From Streptomyces maremycinicus (GTDB taxonomy: Bacteria; Actinomycetota; Actinomycetes; Streptomycetales; Streptomycetaceae), in the NCBI RefSeq assembly GCF_001184025.1, contig NZ_BBYG01000017.1, positions 1 through 64,000 on the forward strand: a stretch of DNA of 64,000 bases. The letters are read 5' to 3'. The notes beneath the pieces are model-generated. The model had not been told where the DNA came from. It saw only the letters and a program-made list of their open reading frames with translations, and made no database searches. Position 1 is the first letter of the stretch, and each line of letters starts with the position of its first letter. Positions 37,883-50,731 of this stretch are shown piece after piece. The translations under genes were made by a program, and so were the position numbers.

Positions 37883-39538
37883 TCAGTGTCCGGGACCGCC
37901 GGTCAGCTCGCGACGCTCCTGTGGCGTCGGCTTCGGGATGTGGCTGTCCGCCCCGAACATGGCCCGCGCGAGCCGCGCCCGCACCCGCTGGGACACCCGG
38001 ACCGGCCGCCGCACGCCGTTGTGGTCGACGAGCGGCCCGATCTCGTACGGCGGATGCTGCTCGTGCTGGGTGAGGGTGAACAACCGGGCCTGGCTCAGCG
38101 GCTCGTGGACCTCCACGTACTCGCCGTGCGGCAGACGCCTGATGGTCCCCGTCTCGCGGCCGTGCAGCACCTGGTCCCGGTCCCTGCGCTGGAGGCCCAG
38201 ACAGATCCGCTTGGTGACCATGAAGGCGACGACCGGGGCGACGAACACCGAGACCCGTACGAACCAGGTGATCGCGTTGATGGACAGATGCAGATGGGTG
38301 GCCACGATGTCGTTGCCGCCGCCGATCAGCAGCACCCCGTACAGGGTCAGCCAGGCGACCCCGAGCCCGGTGCGCACGGGCGCGTTGCGCGGCCGGTCGA
38401 GGATGTGGTGCTCCCGCCGGTCGCCGGTGATCCACGCCTCGACGAACGGGTAGACGCCGATGGCGAGCAGGATCAGCGGGAACAGCGTGAAGGGGATGAG
38501 GACACCGGGCGCCAGGGTGTGGCCCCAGGCGTTGATCTCCCATCCCGGCATCACCCGGATCAGCCCCTCGGAGAATCCGAGGTACCAGTCCGGCTGCGCG
38601 CCCGTCGTCACCAGGTCCGGACGGTACGGGCCGAAAGCCCACACCGGGTTGATGCTCGCGATGCCGCCCATCACCGTCAGCACACCGAAGACCAGGAAGA
38701 AGAACCCGCCGGCCTTGGCCATGTAGACGGGCATGAAGGGCATGCCGACGACCGACCTCTGATCGCGGCCCGGCCCGGGGTACTGCGTGTGCTTGTGGAA
38801 GAACACCAGGATGAGATGGGCGACGACCAGCCCCAGCATGATCCCGGGCAGCAGCAGCACATGGATCGGGAAGAACCGGGAGATGATGTCGTGCCCCGGG
38901 AACTCCCCGCCGAAGAGGAAGAACGACACATACGTGCCGACGACCGGGATGGACAGGATCGCGCCGTCGGCGAACCGGACGCCGGTGCCGGAGAGCAGGT
39001 CGTCGGGGAGCGAGTAGCCGGTCAGTCCGGTGAGGATGCCGAGGAACAACAGGGTCCAGCCGAACAGCCAGTTGACCTCGCGCGGCTTGCGGAACGCGCC
39101 GGTGAAGAACACCCGCATCATGTGCACCAGCATGCCGGTGACGAAGACCAGGGCCGCCCAGTGGTGGATCTGCCGGATCAGCAGCCCGCCGCGCACGTCG
39201 AAGCTGATGTCGAGCGTCGACTCGTAGGCCTTCGTCATCGTGACGCCGTTGAGCGGGGCGTAACTGCCGTCGTAGACGACCTCGGCGCTGCTCGGTTCGA
39301 AGAAGAGCGTCAGGTAGACGCCGGTGAGCAGGAGGACCAGGAAGCTGTAGAGACAGACCTCGCCCAGCATGAAGGACCAGTGGTCCGGGAACACCTTGCG
39401 CAGGTTCGTCCTGGCCAGCGCGTACAGTCCCAGCCGCTCGTCGGCCCAGTCGGCGAGCCGCTCGCCCCCGCCGGACTCGACACGCCGCGAAGTCCCCTCG
39501 CCGGCCGCCCCGTTCACCGATCGCGCGTCGTCACCCAT
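37883..39538 (-). CDS. Cytochrome bc complex cytochrome b subunit (orphan QcrB paralogue)
   Basis: A 551-aa membrane protein of the actinobacterial QcrB family, which oxidises menaquinol in the cytochrome bcc complex. Haem-ligand histidine pairs lie in LIRQIHHWAALVFVTGMLVHMMRVF and IHVLLLPGIMLGLVVAHLILV. The quinol-site segment reads PYRPDLVTTGAQPDWYLGF, and hydrophobic helices run through to about residue 430. A charged cytoplasmic tail follows. No qcrA (Rieske) or qcrC (dihaem c) gene is adjacent, so this is a second copy separate from a qcrCAB operon. The ATG at 39538 has no strong Shine-Dalgarno. Confidence 0.9.
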   Translation of the reverse strand: MGDDARSVNGAAGEGTSRRVESGGGERLADWADERLGLYALARTNLRKVFPDHWSFMLGEVCLYSFLVLLLTGVYLTLFFEPSSAEVVYDGSYAPLNGVTMTKAYESTLDISFDVRGGLLIRQIHHWAALVFVTGMLVHMMRVFFTGAFRKPREVNWLFGWTLLFLGILTGLTGYSLPDDLLSGTGVRFADGAILSIPVVGTYVSFFLFGGEFPGHDIISRFFPIHVLLLPGIMLGLVVAHLILVFFHKHTQYPGPGRDQRSVVGMPFMPVYMAKAGGFFFLVFGVLTVMGGIASINPVWAFGPYRPDLVTTGAQPDWYLGFSEGLIRVMPGWEINAWGHTLAPGVLIPFTLFPLILLAIGVYPFVEAWITGDRREHHILDRPRNAPVRTGLGVAWLTLYGVLLIGGGNDIVATHLHLSINAITWFVRVSVFVAPVVAFMVTKRICLGLQRRDRDQVLHGRETGTIRRLPHGEYVEVHEPLSQARLFTLTQHEQHPPYEIGPLVDHNGVRRPVRVSQRVRARLARAMFGADSHIPKPTPQERRELTGGPGH

Positions 39539-39596
39539 ACGTCGCCTCCCGCCGGATCAACCCCAGGGTGGCACGGCGGCCCGGCTGAGCCAACGG

Positions 39597-39710
39597 TGCG
39601 GACGGCCAGAGCGGACGACCCGAGAGCACGGCCCGAGCGGACGACCCGAGAGCACGGCCCGAACGCACGGCCCGAGCGGACGACCCGTACGCACGGCCCG
39701 AGCCGTCGGC
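39597..39710. repeat. 26-bp imperfect tandem repeat upstream of the cytochrome b gene
   Basis: The 190-bp gap between the cytochrome b start and the HutD gene contains two exact consecutive copies of a 26-bp unit (GAGCGGACGACCCGAGAGCA plus CGGCCC) and a diverged third copy with ACGCACGGCCC variants. No gene is visible here. The function is unknown; it may be a slipped-strand expansion. Confidence 0.7.
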
Positions 39711-39729
39711 GCGGCGCAGGGGGCCGCCG

Positions 39730-40275
39730 TCACGGGACGAGGCCGACCACCGCCGTCGGGCCGTGTGCGTGCAGCGTCGCGTCCTCACCGGTCAGCAACA
39801 GGGCGTCGTGGCGGGCCAGTCGTACCCCGTCGACCTCGGTGGCCCCGTCCTCGTCCAGGGCGACGACCAGGGCGTGCGCCGCCCGCAGCCGGAGCCGGCC
39901 CCGTACGACCGCGACGGCCGGGGCCGAAGCGCCCCTGCGCCACATCACGTTGAGGTTGACGACGGGCCCGTCCAGCAGTCGGCAGTCGGTGGGCTCGTCC
40001 CCGGGGAAGTCCTGGGGCACGTACCGTGCGCCGACGAGCCGTCGCCGTCCGGCCACGGTCAGGTCCATGCCCGCGCCCTCGACCAGGGTCAGGGTCCGCT
40101 CCACCCCGGGGAACACGGAGAACGGCCCGTCCGCGGCGACCTCGGCGAGGCTGACCCGCCAGGTGAAGGCGGCCATGCCCGCGTCCGCCGGGACACAGGC
40201 GATCTCCCGGGTCACCCCGCCGCCGTTCTTCCAGGCCACCGCCGCGCGCCCGGCCGCCGGCAGCAGCACCGTCAC
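39730..40275 (-). CDS. HutD-family cupin protein
   Basis: A 181-aa protein of the HutD/Ves family. It has the characteristic WKNGGGVTREIA near the N-terminus, FTWRVSLAEVAADGPFSVFPGVERTLTLVEG, and a final beta-strand region (LARHDALLLTGED). HutD proteins are bicupins associated with histidine utilisation and environmental sensing, and their molecular role is unresolved. GTG 40275 overlaps the stop of the VWA gene by GTGA, so the two are co-translated. No hut genes are nearby. Confidence 0.82.
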   Translation of the reverse strand: MTVLLPAAGRAAVAWKNGGGVTREIACVPADAGMAAFTWRVSLAEVAADGPFSVFPGVERTLTLVEGAGMDLTVAGRRRLVGARYVPQDFPGDEPTDCRLLDGPVVNLNVMWRRGASAPAVAVVRGRLRLRAAHALVVALDEDGATEVDGVRLARHDALLLTGEDATLHAHGPTAVVGLVP

Positions 40276-40991
40276 CGGATGATCCCCCGCGCCCGGGCCG
40301 CGCTCAGCCAGATCGGGAACTCCTTCACCAGCCGGTCGTACAGCTCCGCGTCCGACACCTTCCGCGGGTCCGAACCGGCGTGGAAGAAACCGGCGTTGTC
40401 GACCGCCCGCTTCGCCGGCACGGGCAGTTCGTCGAGCTTGCGCAGGAAGTCGAACTGCTTGCTGCTCCGGTCGCCGAAGCCGATGAACTGCCAGAACAGG
40501 GGCAGCTTCGAGGCCTTGCAGAGGTAGCGTTCGGCGGCCAACTTGTTGATCGGGCCGCCGTCGGTCTGGAAGACGACGAGCGCCGGGGCCTTCGACCCGC
40601 TGTCGAGGTAGTGGTCGATGACCGCGTCCATGGCGAGGTGGTAACTCGTCTTGCCCATGTGCCCGAGCCCGGCCACGATCCGGTCCACCCGCCCCTGGTG
40701 GTCGGCGAGGGCGATGTCGGTGACGGCGTCGACGTCGGTGGAGAAGAAGACGACCGGCACCCGGCCGTCGTCGTCGAGGTGCGCGGACAGGCCCAACACC
40801 CGGTCGGCCAGCGCCTGCACACTGCCGTCCTGGTAGTACGGCTTCATCGACCCCGAATAGTCCACGACGAGATAGACGGCGGCCCGCTGCCCGTCGAGAC
40901 CGTGCTTGCTGAGGGAAACCCCGGCGCTCTTGTAGAGGTTGACCAGCGCGGGAGCGGTCTCCTGGACCTTGGTGAGACTGATCGCGACCAT
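40272..40991 (-). CDS. VWA-domain protein (tellurium-resistance-like)
   Basis: A 239-aa cytosolic von Willebrand A domain protein. The MIDAS metal site DYSGSMKPYYQDG is at about residue 44, the threonine in MGKTSYHLAMDAVIDHYL, and the acidic position in FQTDGGPIN. The N-terminal ISLTKVQETAPALVNLYKSAG resembles the TerD-like/TerF proteins of the tellurite-stress family. A phosphate-linked or chaperone-like role is typical but unproven. It is upstream of and overlapping the HutD gene, and diverges from the chitosanase gene. Confidence 0.82.
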   Translation of the reverse strand: MVAISLTKVQETAPALVNLYKSAGVSLSKHGLDGQRAAVYLVVDYSGSMKPYYQDGSVQALADRVLGLSAHLDDDGRVPVVFFSTDVDAVTDIALADHQGRVDRIVAGLGHMGKTSYHLAMDAVIDHYLDSGSKAPALVVFQTDGGPINKLAAERYLCKASKLPLFWQFIGFGDRSSKQFDFLRKLDELPVPAKRAVDNAGFFHAGSDPRKVSDAELYDRLVKEFPIWLSAARARGIIR

Positions 40992-41096
40992 GGCGCACAG
41001 CCTCCCACACCCACCGGCCCTCGCCCTTTTGTTCGTTCGCCGACTAAAAAGGATGGAATGACAAGGAACGCGACATTCCCGCTCTAGGGTTGCGGC

Positions 41097-41927
41097 ATGA
41101 AACGTGCCGCCGCCCTAGTCTGCGCCGCCGTGGCGTCGACGGTGTACCTGTTCACTCCGGCCCAGCTCACCCAGCTCACCCAGCTCGCCGAGCCGACCGC
41201 CGACGTCCGGGCGACCGCGCCGGGAGTCGCCGCCCCGGCCCAGAAGGAACTGGCCCAGAAGATCGTGGCGAGCGCCGAGAACGCAACACTGAACTGGCGC
41301 GGTGCGTACGGCTATGTCGAGGACATCGGTGACGGTCAGGGCTACACCGCGGGCCTGATCGGCTTCTGCACCGGCACGCACGATCTGCTCACCCTCGTCG
41401 AGCGCTACACGCGCGACCACCCGGGCAACGCCCTCGCGCGCTATCTCCCCGCCCTGCGCCGGGTCGACGGCACCCCCTCGCACGCCGGCCTGGACCCCGG
41501 CTTCCCGGCCGCCTGGCGGGCCGAGTCCAGGGTGCCGGCCTTCCGGGCCGCCCAGGCCGCCGAGCGCGACCGTATCTACTTCGACCCCGCGGTCCACCGG
41601 GGCCGGGTCGACGGCCTCGGCGCGCTCGGCCAGTTCTTCTACTACGACGCACTGGTCTTCCACGGCCCCGGCGCGGGCCCGACCAGCTTCGACGGCATCC
41701 GCGCGGCTGCGATGCGGCGGGCCCGCACCCCGGCGCAGGGCGGCGCGGAGACCGCGTACCTCGACGCGTTCCTCGACGCCCGCCGCCGGGCCATGCTGAC
41801 CCGGCACCCCGGCATCGACACCTCTCGGGTGGACACGACCCAGCGCCGGTTCCTGCGCGAGGGCAACCTCGGCCTGCGCCCGCCGCTGCGGTGGCAGGTG
41901 TACGGGGAGACGTACCAGGTGCCGTAG
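41097..41927 (+). CDS. Secreted GH46 chitosanase
   Basis: A 276-aa endo-chitosanase that hydrolyses chitosan outside the cell. A signal peptide (RAAALVCAAVASTVYLF) and an AQLTQLTQL linker precede the catalytic domain. Catalytic Glu is in KIVASAENATLNW and Asp in YVEDIGDGQGYTAG. The family segments YFDPAVHRGRVDGLGALGQFFYYDA, RTPAQGGAETAYLDAFLDARR and TSRVDTTQRRFLREGNL follow. The length equals that of characterised Streptomyces chitosanases. The upstream region has an AT-rich stretch CGACTAAAAAGGATGG that may hold promoter or operator elements. Confidence 0.92.
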   Translation: MKRAAALVCAAVASTVYLFTPAQLTQLTQLAEPTADVRATAPGVAAPAQKELAQKIVASAENATLNWRGAYGYVEDIGDGQGYTAGLIGFCTGTHDLLTLVERYTRDHPGNALARYLPALRRVDGTPSHAGLDPGFPAAWRAESRVPAFRAAQAAERDRIYFDPAVHRGRVDGLGALGQFFYYDALVFHGPGAGPTSFDGIRAAAMRRARTPAQGGAETAYLDAFLDARRRAMLTRHPGIDTSRVDTTQRRFLREGNLGLRPPLRWQVYGETYQVP

Positions 41928-42023
41928 CCACCGGGGGTGCGCGCCCGGGGCACGGCGGTCGGGCGGCCCGCACAGCGGTGGGCGGCCCCCCGGAACGCGC
42001 CACGCCGGTACGCGGACATGCGG

Positions 42024-42069
42024 CGGCGCCTGCCCGGTCGTCCGGTCGGGGACTGTGGGGCAGGCGCCG
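42024..42069. terminator. Bidirectional terminator between chitosanase and gltD
   Basis: Perfect 12-bp inverted repeat (42024-42035 and 42058-42069) with a 22-nt loop in the convergent gap. A second smaller repeat (CCGTAC and GTACGG) lies at about 42079-42098. Confidence 0.6.
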
Positions 42070-42118
42070 TCTGTGTTCCGTACGCCTTTGTACGGGACGT
42101 ATGGGGGCCCTCGGGCCG

Positions 42119-43574
42119 TCAGACCAGCAGCGAGCGGTCCGTCGGGCGGATCGGGGCCGGCAGTTCGCTCGCGCCGGTCAGGAACCGGTCGACGCCGCGG
42201 GCGGCCGAGCGGCCCTCCGCGATCGCCCACACGATGAGCGACTGGCCGCGGCCCGCGTCACCGGCGACGTACACGCCGGGGACGTTGGTGCGGAAGTCGG
42301 CGTCGCGGGCGATGTTGCCGCGCTCGTCGAGCTCCAGGCCGAACTGCTCCACCACGCCGTTCTCACGGTCGGTGCCGGTGAAGCCCATGGCGAGGGTGAC
42401 CAGCTGGGCGGGGATCTTGCGCTCCGTGCCCGGCTTCGGCGTCAGCCTGCCCTCGACGAACTCGACCTCGCTCAGGTGCAGCCACTGGACGTTGCCGTCC
42501 TCGTCGCCCTCGAAGTGGGTGGTGGAGACGGAGTAGACCCGCTCGCCGCCCTCCTCGTGCGCGCTGGTGACCTTGTACAGCATCGGGAAGGTCGGCCACG
42601 GCTGGGAGACCGCGTCCCGCTCCTCGCCCGGGCGGGGCATGATCTCCAGCTGGGTGACCGAGGCCGCGCCCTGACGGTGGGCCGTGCCCACGCAGTCGGC
42701 TCCGGTGTCGCCGCCGCCGATGACCACGACGTGCTTGCCCTCGGCCGAGATGGGGGGCGCCACGAAGTCGCCCTCCTGGACCTTGTTGGCCAGCGGCAGG
42801 TACTCCATCGCCTGGTGGACGCCCTTGAGCTCACGGCCGGGGACCGGCAGGTCACGGGCGGTCGTGGCGCCGGCGGCGATGACGATGGCGTCGTAGCGCT
42901 TCTTCAGGTCGGTCGCCTTGAGGTCGCGGCCGATCTCGATCCCGGTACGGAAGCGGGTGCCCTCCGCGCGCATCTGCTCGATACGGCGGTTGATGTGCCG
43001 CTTCTCCATCTTGAACTCGGGGATGCCGTACCGCAGGAGCCCTCCGATGCGGTCCGCGCGCTCGTAGACGGCGACGGTGTGGCCGGCCCGGGTGAGCTGC
43101 TGGGCGGCGGCAAGACCCGCCGGGCCCGAGCCGATGACCGCGACGGTCTTGCCGGACAGGCGCTCGGGGGCCTGCGGGGCGACGTCACCGGTCTCCCACG
43201 CCTTGTCGATGATCGAGACCTCGACGTTCTTGATGGTGACGGCCGGCTGGTTGATGCCCAGCACACACGCCGACTCGCACGGAGCGGGGCACAGCCGGCC
43301 CGTGAACTCCGGGAAGTTGTTCGTGGCGTGCAGGCGCTCGGAGGCCGCCGTCCAGTCCTCGCGGTAGGCGAAGTCGTTCCACTCGGGGATCAGGTTCCCC
43401 AGCGGACAGCCGTTGTGGCAGAACGGGATGCCGCAGTCCATGCACCGGCCGGCCTGCTTGCTGATGATCGGCAGCAGCGAGCCGGGGACGTAGACCTCGT
43501 TCCAGTCCTTCAGACGCACGTCGACCGGACGGGACTTGGCGACCTCACGGCCGTGGTTCAAAAAGCCCTTCGGG

Positions 43575-43582
<8 letters not shown>
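42119..43582 (-). CDS. gltD: Glutamate synthase [NADPH] small subunit
   Basis: A 487-aa beta subunit of GOGAT, which passes electrons from NADPH through FAD and Fe-S clusters to the large subunit to form two glutamates from glutamine and 2-oxoglutarate. N-terminal ferredoxin-like cysteines are in [22 protein letters not shown] and [13 protein letters not shown] motif [20 protein letters not shown] motif [14 protein letters not shown] and C-terminal [19 protein letters not shown] follow. ATG 43582 overlaps the gltB stop by 8 bp, so the subunits are coupled. Confidence 0.96.
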
Positions 43583-48173
<4,591 letters not shown>

Positions 48174-48240
48174 CGGCTCTCCCGTCGTCGTCGTCTCAAG
48201 TGGCATGTCTGCTGGCGAAGGGACGACGTTGGCCCTCTGC

Positions 48241-48266
48241 GTAACGCAAAATTTCGTGCAGGTTAC
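48241..48266 (-). promoter_or_regulatory. Candidate GlnR operator upstream of gltB
   Basis: Read on the minus strand, the site is GTAAC-CTGCAC-GAAAT followed by TTTGC and GTTAC. The first 16 bases (48266 down to 48251) fit the actinobacterial GlnR pattern GTnAC-n6-GAAAC with one mismatch, and the second half-site GTTAC follows at near-proper spacing. It lies 70-95 bp before the gltB start, as expected for nitrogen control of GOGAT. Confidence 0.55.
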
Positions 48267-48521
48267 ATGATGGAGCGGTTCTCGGGAACCGGATACTCCG
48301 TTCCAACATGCGGACGCCACGCTGTTGCGACAGGGGTATCGCGCACGTGGCTGAAAGTGAAGGGGGACCGGACGGGACAAGATCGATCAGATCGGTGTCC
48401 GTCGGTCCGGGAGGCGGGGGGAGCGGCGTCGTTCACCCCGCGAGTGCGCCGGAGGCGTCATTGCCCACAGCGCTTACGGCTCATGCCCGCTGGTTAAGCA
48501 CTCGAAACCAGTCAGTAACGA
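48267..48521. other. Intergenic region between gltB and the VIT gene
   Basis: Together with the elements annotated at 48241-48266 and 48522-48549 this forms a 384-bp stretch without a credible gene (48174-48557). It presumably contains the gltB promoter. It also holds an inverted repeat CTGGTT (48490-48495) and AACCAG (48506-48511). Nothing else was recognised. Confidence 0.5.
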
Positions 48522-48549
48522 CTACTTATGCGGCCCAACGCATAAGTAG
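48522..48549. terminator. AT-rich hairpin downstream of the VIT gene
   Basis: CTACTTATGCG (48522-48532) and CGCATAAGTAG (48539-48549) form a perfect 11-bp stem with a 6-nt loop, 9 bp past the VIT stop codon. It is low in GC for this genome and lacks a U-run. It could be a terminator, or a regulatory or small-RNA element in the gltB upstream region. Confidence 0.5.
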
Positions 48550-48557
48550 CATCGCCA

Positions 48558-49289
48558 CTATCCTACGGCCGTTCCGAACCAACTGCCCAGGGCGTACGTC
48601 ACACCGGCCGCCGCACCACCGAGGGCGAGCTGGCGCAGTCCGCTGAACCACCAGCTGCGCGCGGTCACCCGGGCCACCACGGCCCCGCAGCCGAACAGCC
48701 CGAACAGCGCGAGCAGCACGGCCGGCCAGAGCGTGGCGGCCCCCAGCAGATAGGGGAGCACCGGCAGCAGCGCGCCCAGCGCGAACGCGCCGAAGCTCGA
48801 CACGGCGGCGGTCAGCGGCGAGGGCAGGTCGGAGGGATCGATGCCCAGTTCCTCGCGGGCGTGGATCTCCAGCGCCTGCTCGGGGTCGCGCGAGAGCTGA
48901 TGGGCGACCTGCCGGGCCAGCCCGGCCTCGACCCCCCTGGCCTCGTACAGCGCGGCGAGCTCGGCCTCCTCGTCCTTGGGGTGCTTTCTCAACTCCCGGC
49001 GTTCGACGTCGAGTTCGGCCTCGACCAGCTCGCGCTGCGAGGCGACGGAGGTGTACTCGCCCGCGGCCATGGAGAAGGCGCCCGCGGCCAGTCCGGCGAG
49101 TCCGGTGATGACGACGGTCTGGTGACCCACCGAACCACCGGCGACACCGGTCATCAGGGCGAGGTTGGAGACCAGGCCGTCCATCGCACCGAAGACGGCG
49201 GGCCGCAGCCAGCCCCCGTTGACGTCCCGGTGGGTGTGGTTGTCGCGGTGCGCCTCGTGCAGCGCGGCTTCGGTTTCGATGATGGCCAT
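48558..49289 (-). CDS. VIT1/CCC1-family iron/manganese transporter
   Basis: A 243-aa membrane protein of the vacuolar iron transporter family, which moves ferrous iron or manganese out of the cytosol. The N-terminal helices contain WLRPAVFGAMDGLVSNLALMTGVAGG and AAGAFSMAAGEYTSVASQRELVEAELDVE with the conserved Met/Glu residues. A cytosolic metal-binding helix domain (residues 90-150, rich in Glu) follows, with three C-terminal membrane segments. ATG 49289 has GGGGGA upstream; the longer frame to 49334 lacks a signal. A possible iron-responsive operator lies 30-50 bp upstream. Confidence 0.9.
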   Translation of the reverse strand: MAIIETEAALHEAHRDNHTHRDVNGGWLRPAVFGAMDGLVSNLALMTGVAGGSVGHQTVVITGLAGLAAGAFSMAAGEYTSVASQRELVEAELDVERRELRKHPKDEEAELAALYEARGVEAGLARQVAHQLSRDPEQALEIHAREELGIDPSDLPSPLTAAVSSFGAFALGALLPVLPYLLGAATLWPAVLLALFGLFGCGAVVARVTARSWWFSGLRQLALGGAAAGVTYALGSWFGTAVG

Positions 49290-49321
49290 GAGATCCCCCA
49301 GGGTGGCACGGAGAGCCCCAG

Positions 49322-49340
49322 TAAGCTGAGGCAATGCTAA
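49322..49340 (-). promoter_or_regulatory. Candidate DmdR1/IdeR-type iron box upstream of the VIT gene
   Basis: On the minus strand TTAGCATTGCCTCAGCTTA aligns with the DtxR-family consensus TTAGGTTAGCCTAACCTAA at 13 of 19 positions, including the central GCCT. Next to it (49345-49355) is the palindrome GGACTAAGTCC. Iron-responsive control would suit a VIT iron transporter, but the match is moderate. Confidence 0.4.
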
Positions 49341-49579
49341 GTCTGGACTAAGTCCACTTTTTTACAACACCAAAGATAGATCGAGTGATTCCCACCCGCC
49401 AGCAAGGAAAGGCTGGGCTAACCTGCGGCTTTACCTTCGAATGCTCATACGATCGGGACTCTGCACAGATGTCGACCGGGTGACATGAGGGCCTCCGAGG
49501 CTGAGGTCAACCGCCGATGGTGGGACACATCCGCACAGTGCTCCGCGCCCGGTGCGGAGCCCTGGAGGAGAGGCCGCGT

Positions 49580-50731
49580 ATGGCATCGATCGCCTGCATC
49601 CCCTCGGTCCCGGCGCCGGGGGACGCCGCCGCACTGCGCGAACGGGCCCGCGGCGCCCTGCTCGGCCTCGCCGTGGGGGACGCCCTGGGAGCCCCCGCGG
49701 AGAACATGAAGCCCTCCGAGATCCGCGCCCGCTGGGGCCGCATCACGGGATACGTCGCCGAGAAGCCGGCCGGCACCGACGACACCGAGTACGCGATCTT
49801 CTCGGGCCTGCTGCTGGCCCGACACGGCTCCGCGCTCACCGCGGCCCATGTCGAGGCGGCCTGGCACCAGTGGATCGCCGACCGCGACGAGGGCCCCTTC
49901 CGCGGTGCCGGTTTCAGCGAACGCGGCACCCTGGAGAACCTCCGCCGGGGCCTGGCGGCGCCGATCTCGGCGCAGCACCGGCACGCCTGGAGCGACGGAC
50001 TGGCCATGCGTGCGGCCCCCTTCGGCGTCTTCGCCGCGGGCCGCCCCGCGGAAGCCGCCCGCCTGGTGGCCATCGACGGCGCGGTGAGCCACGACGGCGA
50101 GGGCATCTACGGCGGCCAGGCGGTCGCGGCGGGTGTCGCGGCGGCGATGGCCGGAGCCCCGGCGGTCTCGGTGGTCGCCTCCGCCCTGGCCGTCGTCCCC
50201 GAGGACTCCTGGACGGCGCGTTCGCTGCGCCGGGCGGTGGCGGTGGCCCACCGGGGCGAACGGGCGGTCCGCTCCGCCGTCGTCATCGGCGGCTACCCCT
50301 GGACCGACCTCGCCCCCGAGGCCGTCGCCCTCGCCTTCGGCGCCTACGCCGCCGCCGACGGCGACTTCCGCGAAGCCGTCCTCACGGCGGTGAACATGGG
50401 CCGCGACGCGGACACGACGGCGGCGGTGGCGGGCGCCCTGGCCGGTGCGACGCAGGGGGCGGCGGCGATCCCGGCGGAGTGGGCGGCGGCGATCGGCCCG
50501 GCGCGGGGCACCTGCCTGCCGTCCATGGCGGGCCACCACGTGCTGGACGTGGCGGAGTTGCTGGTGCCGGGCGAGGGCGGCAAGTGGGGCGAGGGGATGG
50601 TCGGGGAGGACCTCGTGCCGAACCTGATGGGCCTCACCCGGTTCCCCCTGCCTGACCCCCTGCCGGCCCCGCCGCCGGACCCGGCCGCCTTCACCCTGGC
50701 GGCGAACGACGCCGCGGAGGTGGCACTGTGA
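49580..50731 (+). CDS. ADP-ribosylglycohydrolase family protein (paralogue 1)
   Basis: A 383-aa all-helical ADP-ribosylglycohydrolase (DraG/ARH) fold protein, a family that cleaves N- or O-glycosidic bonds to ADP-ribose or related ribosides with two Mg ions. It has an N-terminal GALLGLAVGDALGAPAE, the metal motif GTDDTEYAIF (about residue 66) and a C-terminal metal motif NMGRDADTTAAVAGALAG (about 283), so the metal site looks intact. A proline-rich tail follows. ATG 49580 has GGAGGAGAGG upstream. It is first in a series of four such genes and overlaps the next by GTGA. The substrate is unknown. Confidence 0.88.
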   Translation: MASIACIPSVPAPGDAAALRERARGALLGLAVGDALGAPAENMKPSEIRARWGRITGYVAEKPAGTDDTEYAIFSGLLLARHGSALTAAHVEAAWHQWIADRDEGPFRGAGFSERGTLENLRRGLAAPISAQHRHAWSDGLAMRAAPFGVFAAGRPAEAARLVAIDGAVSHDGEGIYGGQAVAAGVAAAMAGAPAVSVVASALAVVPEDSWTARSLRRAVAVAHRGERAVRSAVVIGGYPWTDLAPEAVALAFGAYAAADGDFREAVLTAVNMGRDADTTAAVAGALAGATQGAAAIPAEWAAAIGPARGTCLPSMAGHHVLDVAELLVPGEGGKWGEGMVGEDLVPNLMGLTRFPLPDPLPAPPPDPAAFTLAANDAAEVAL

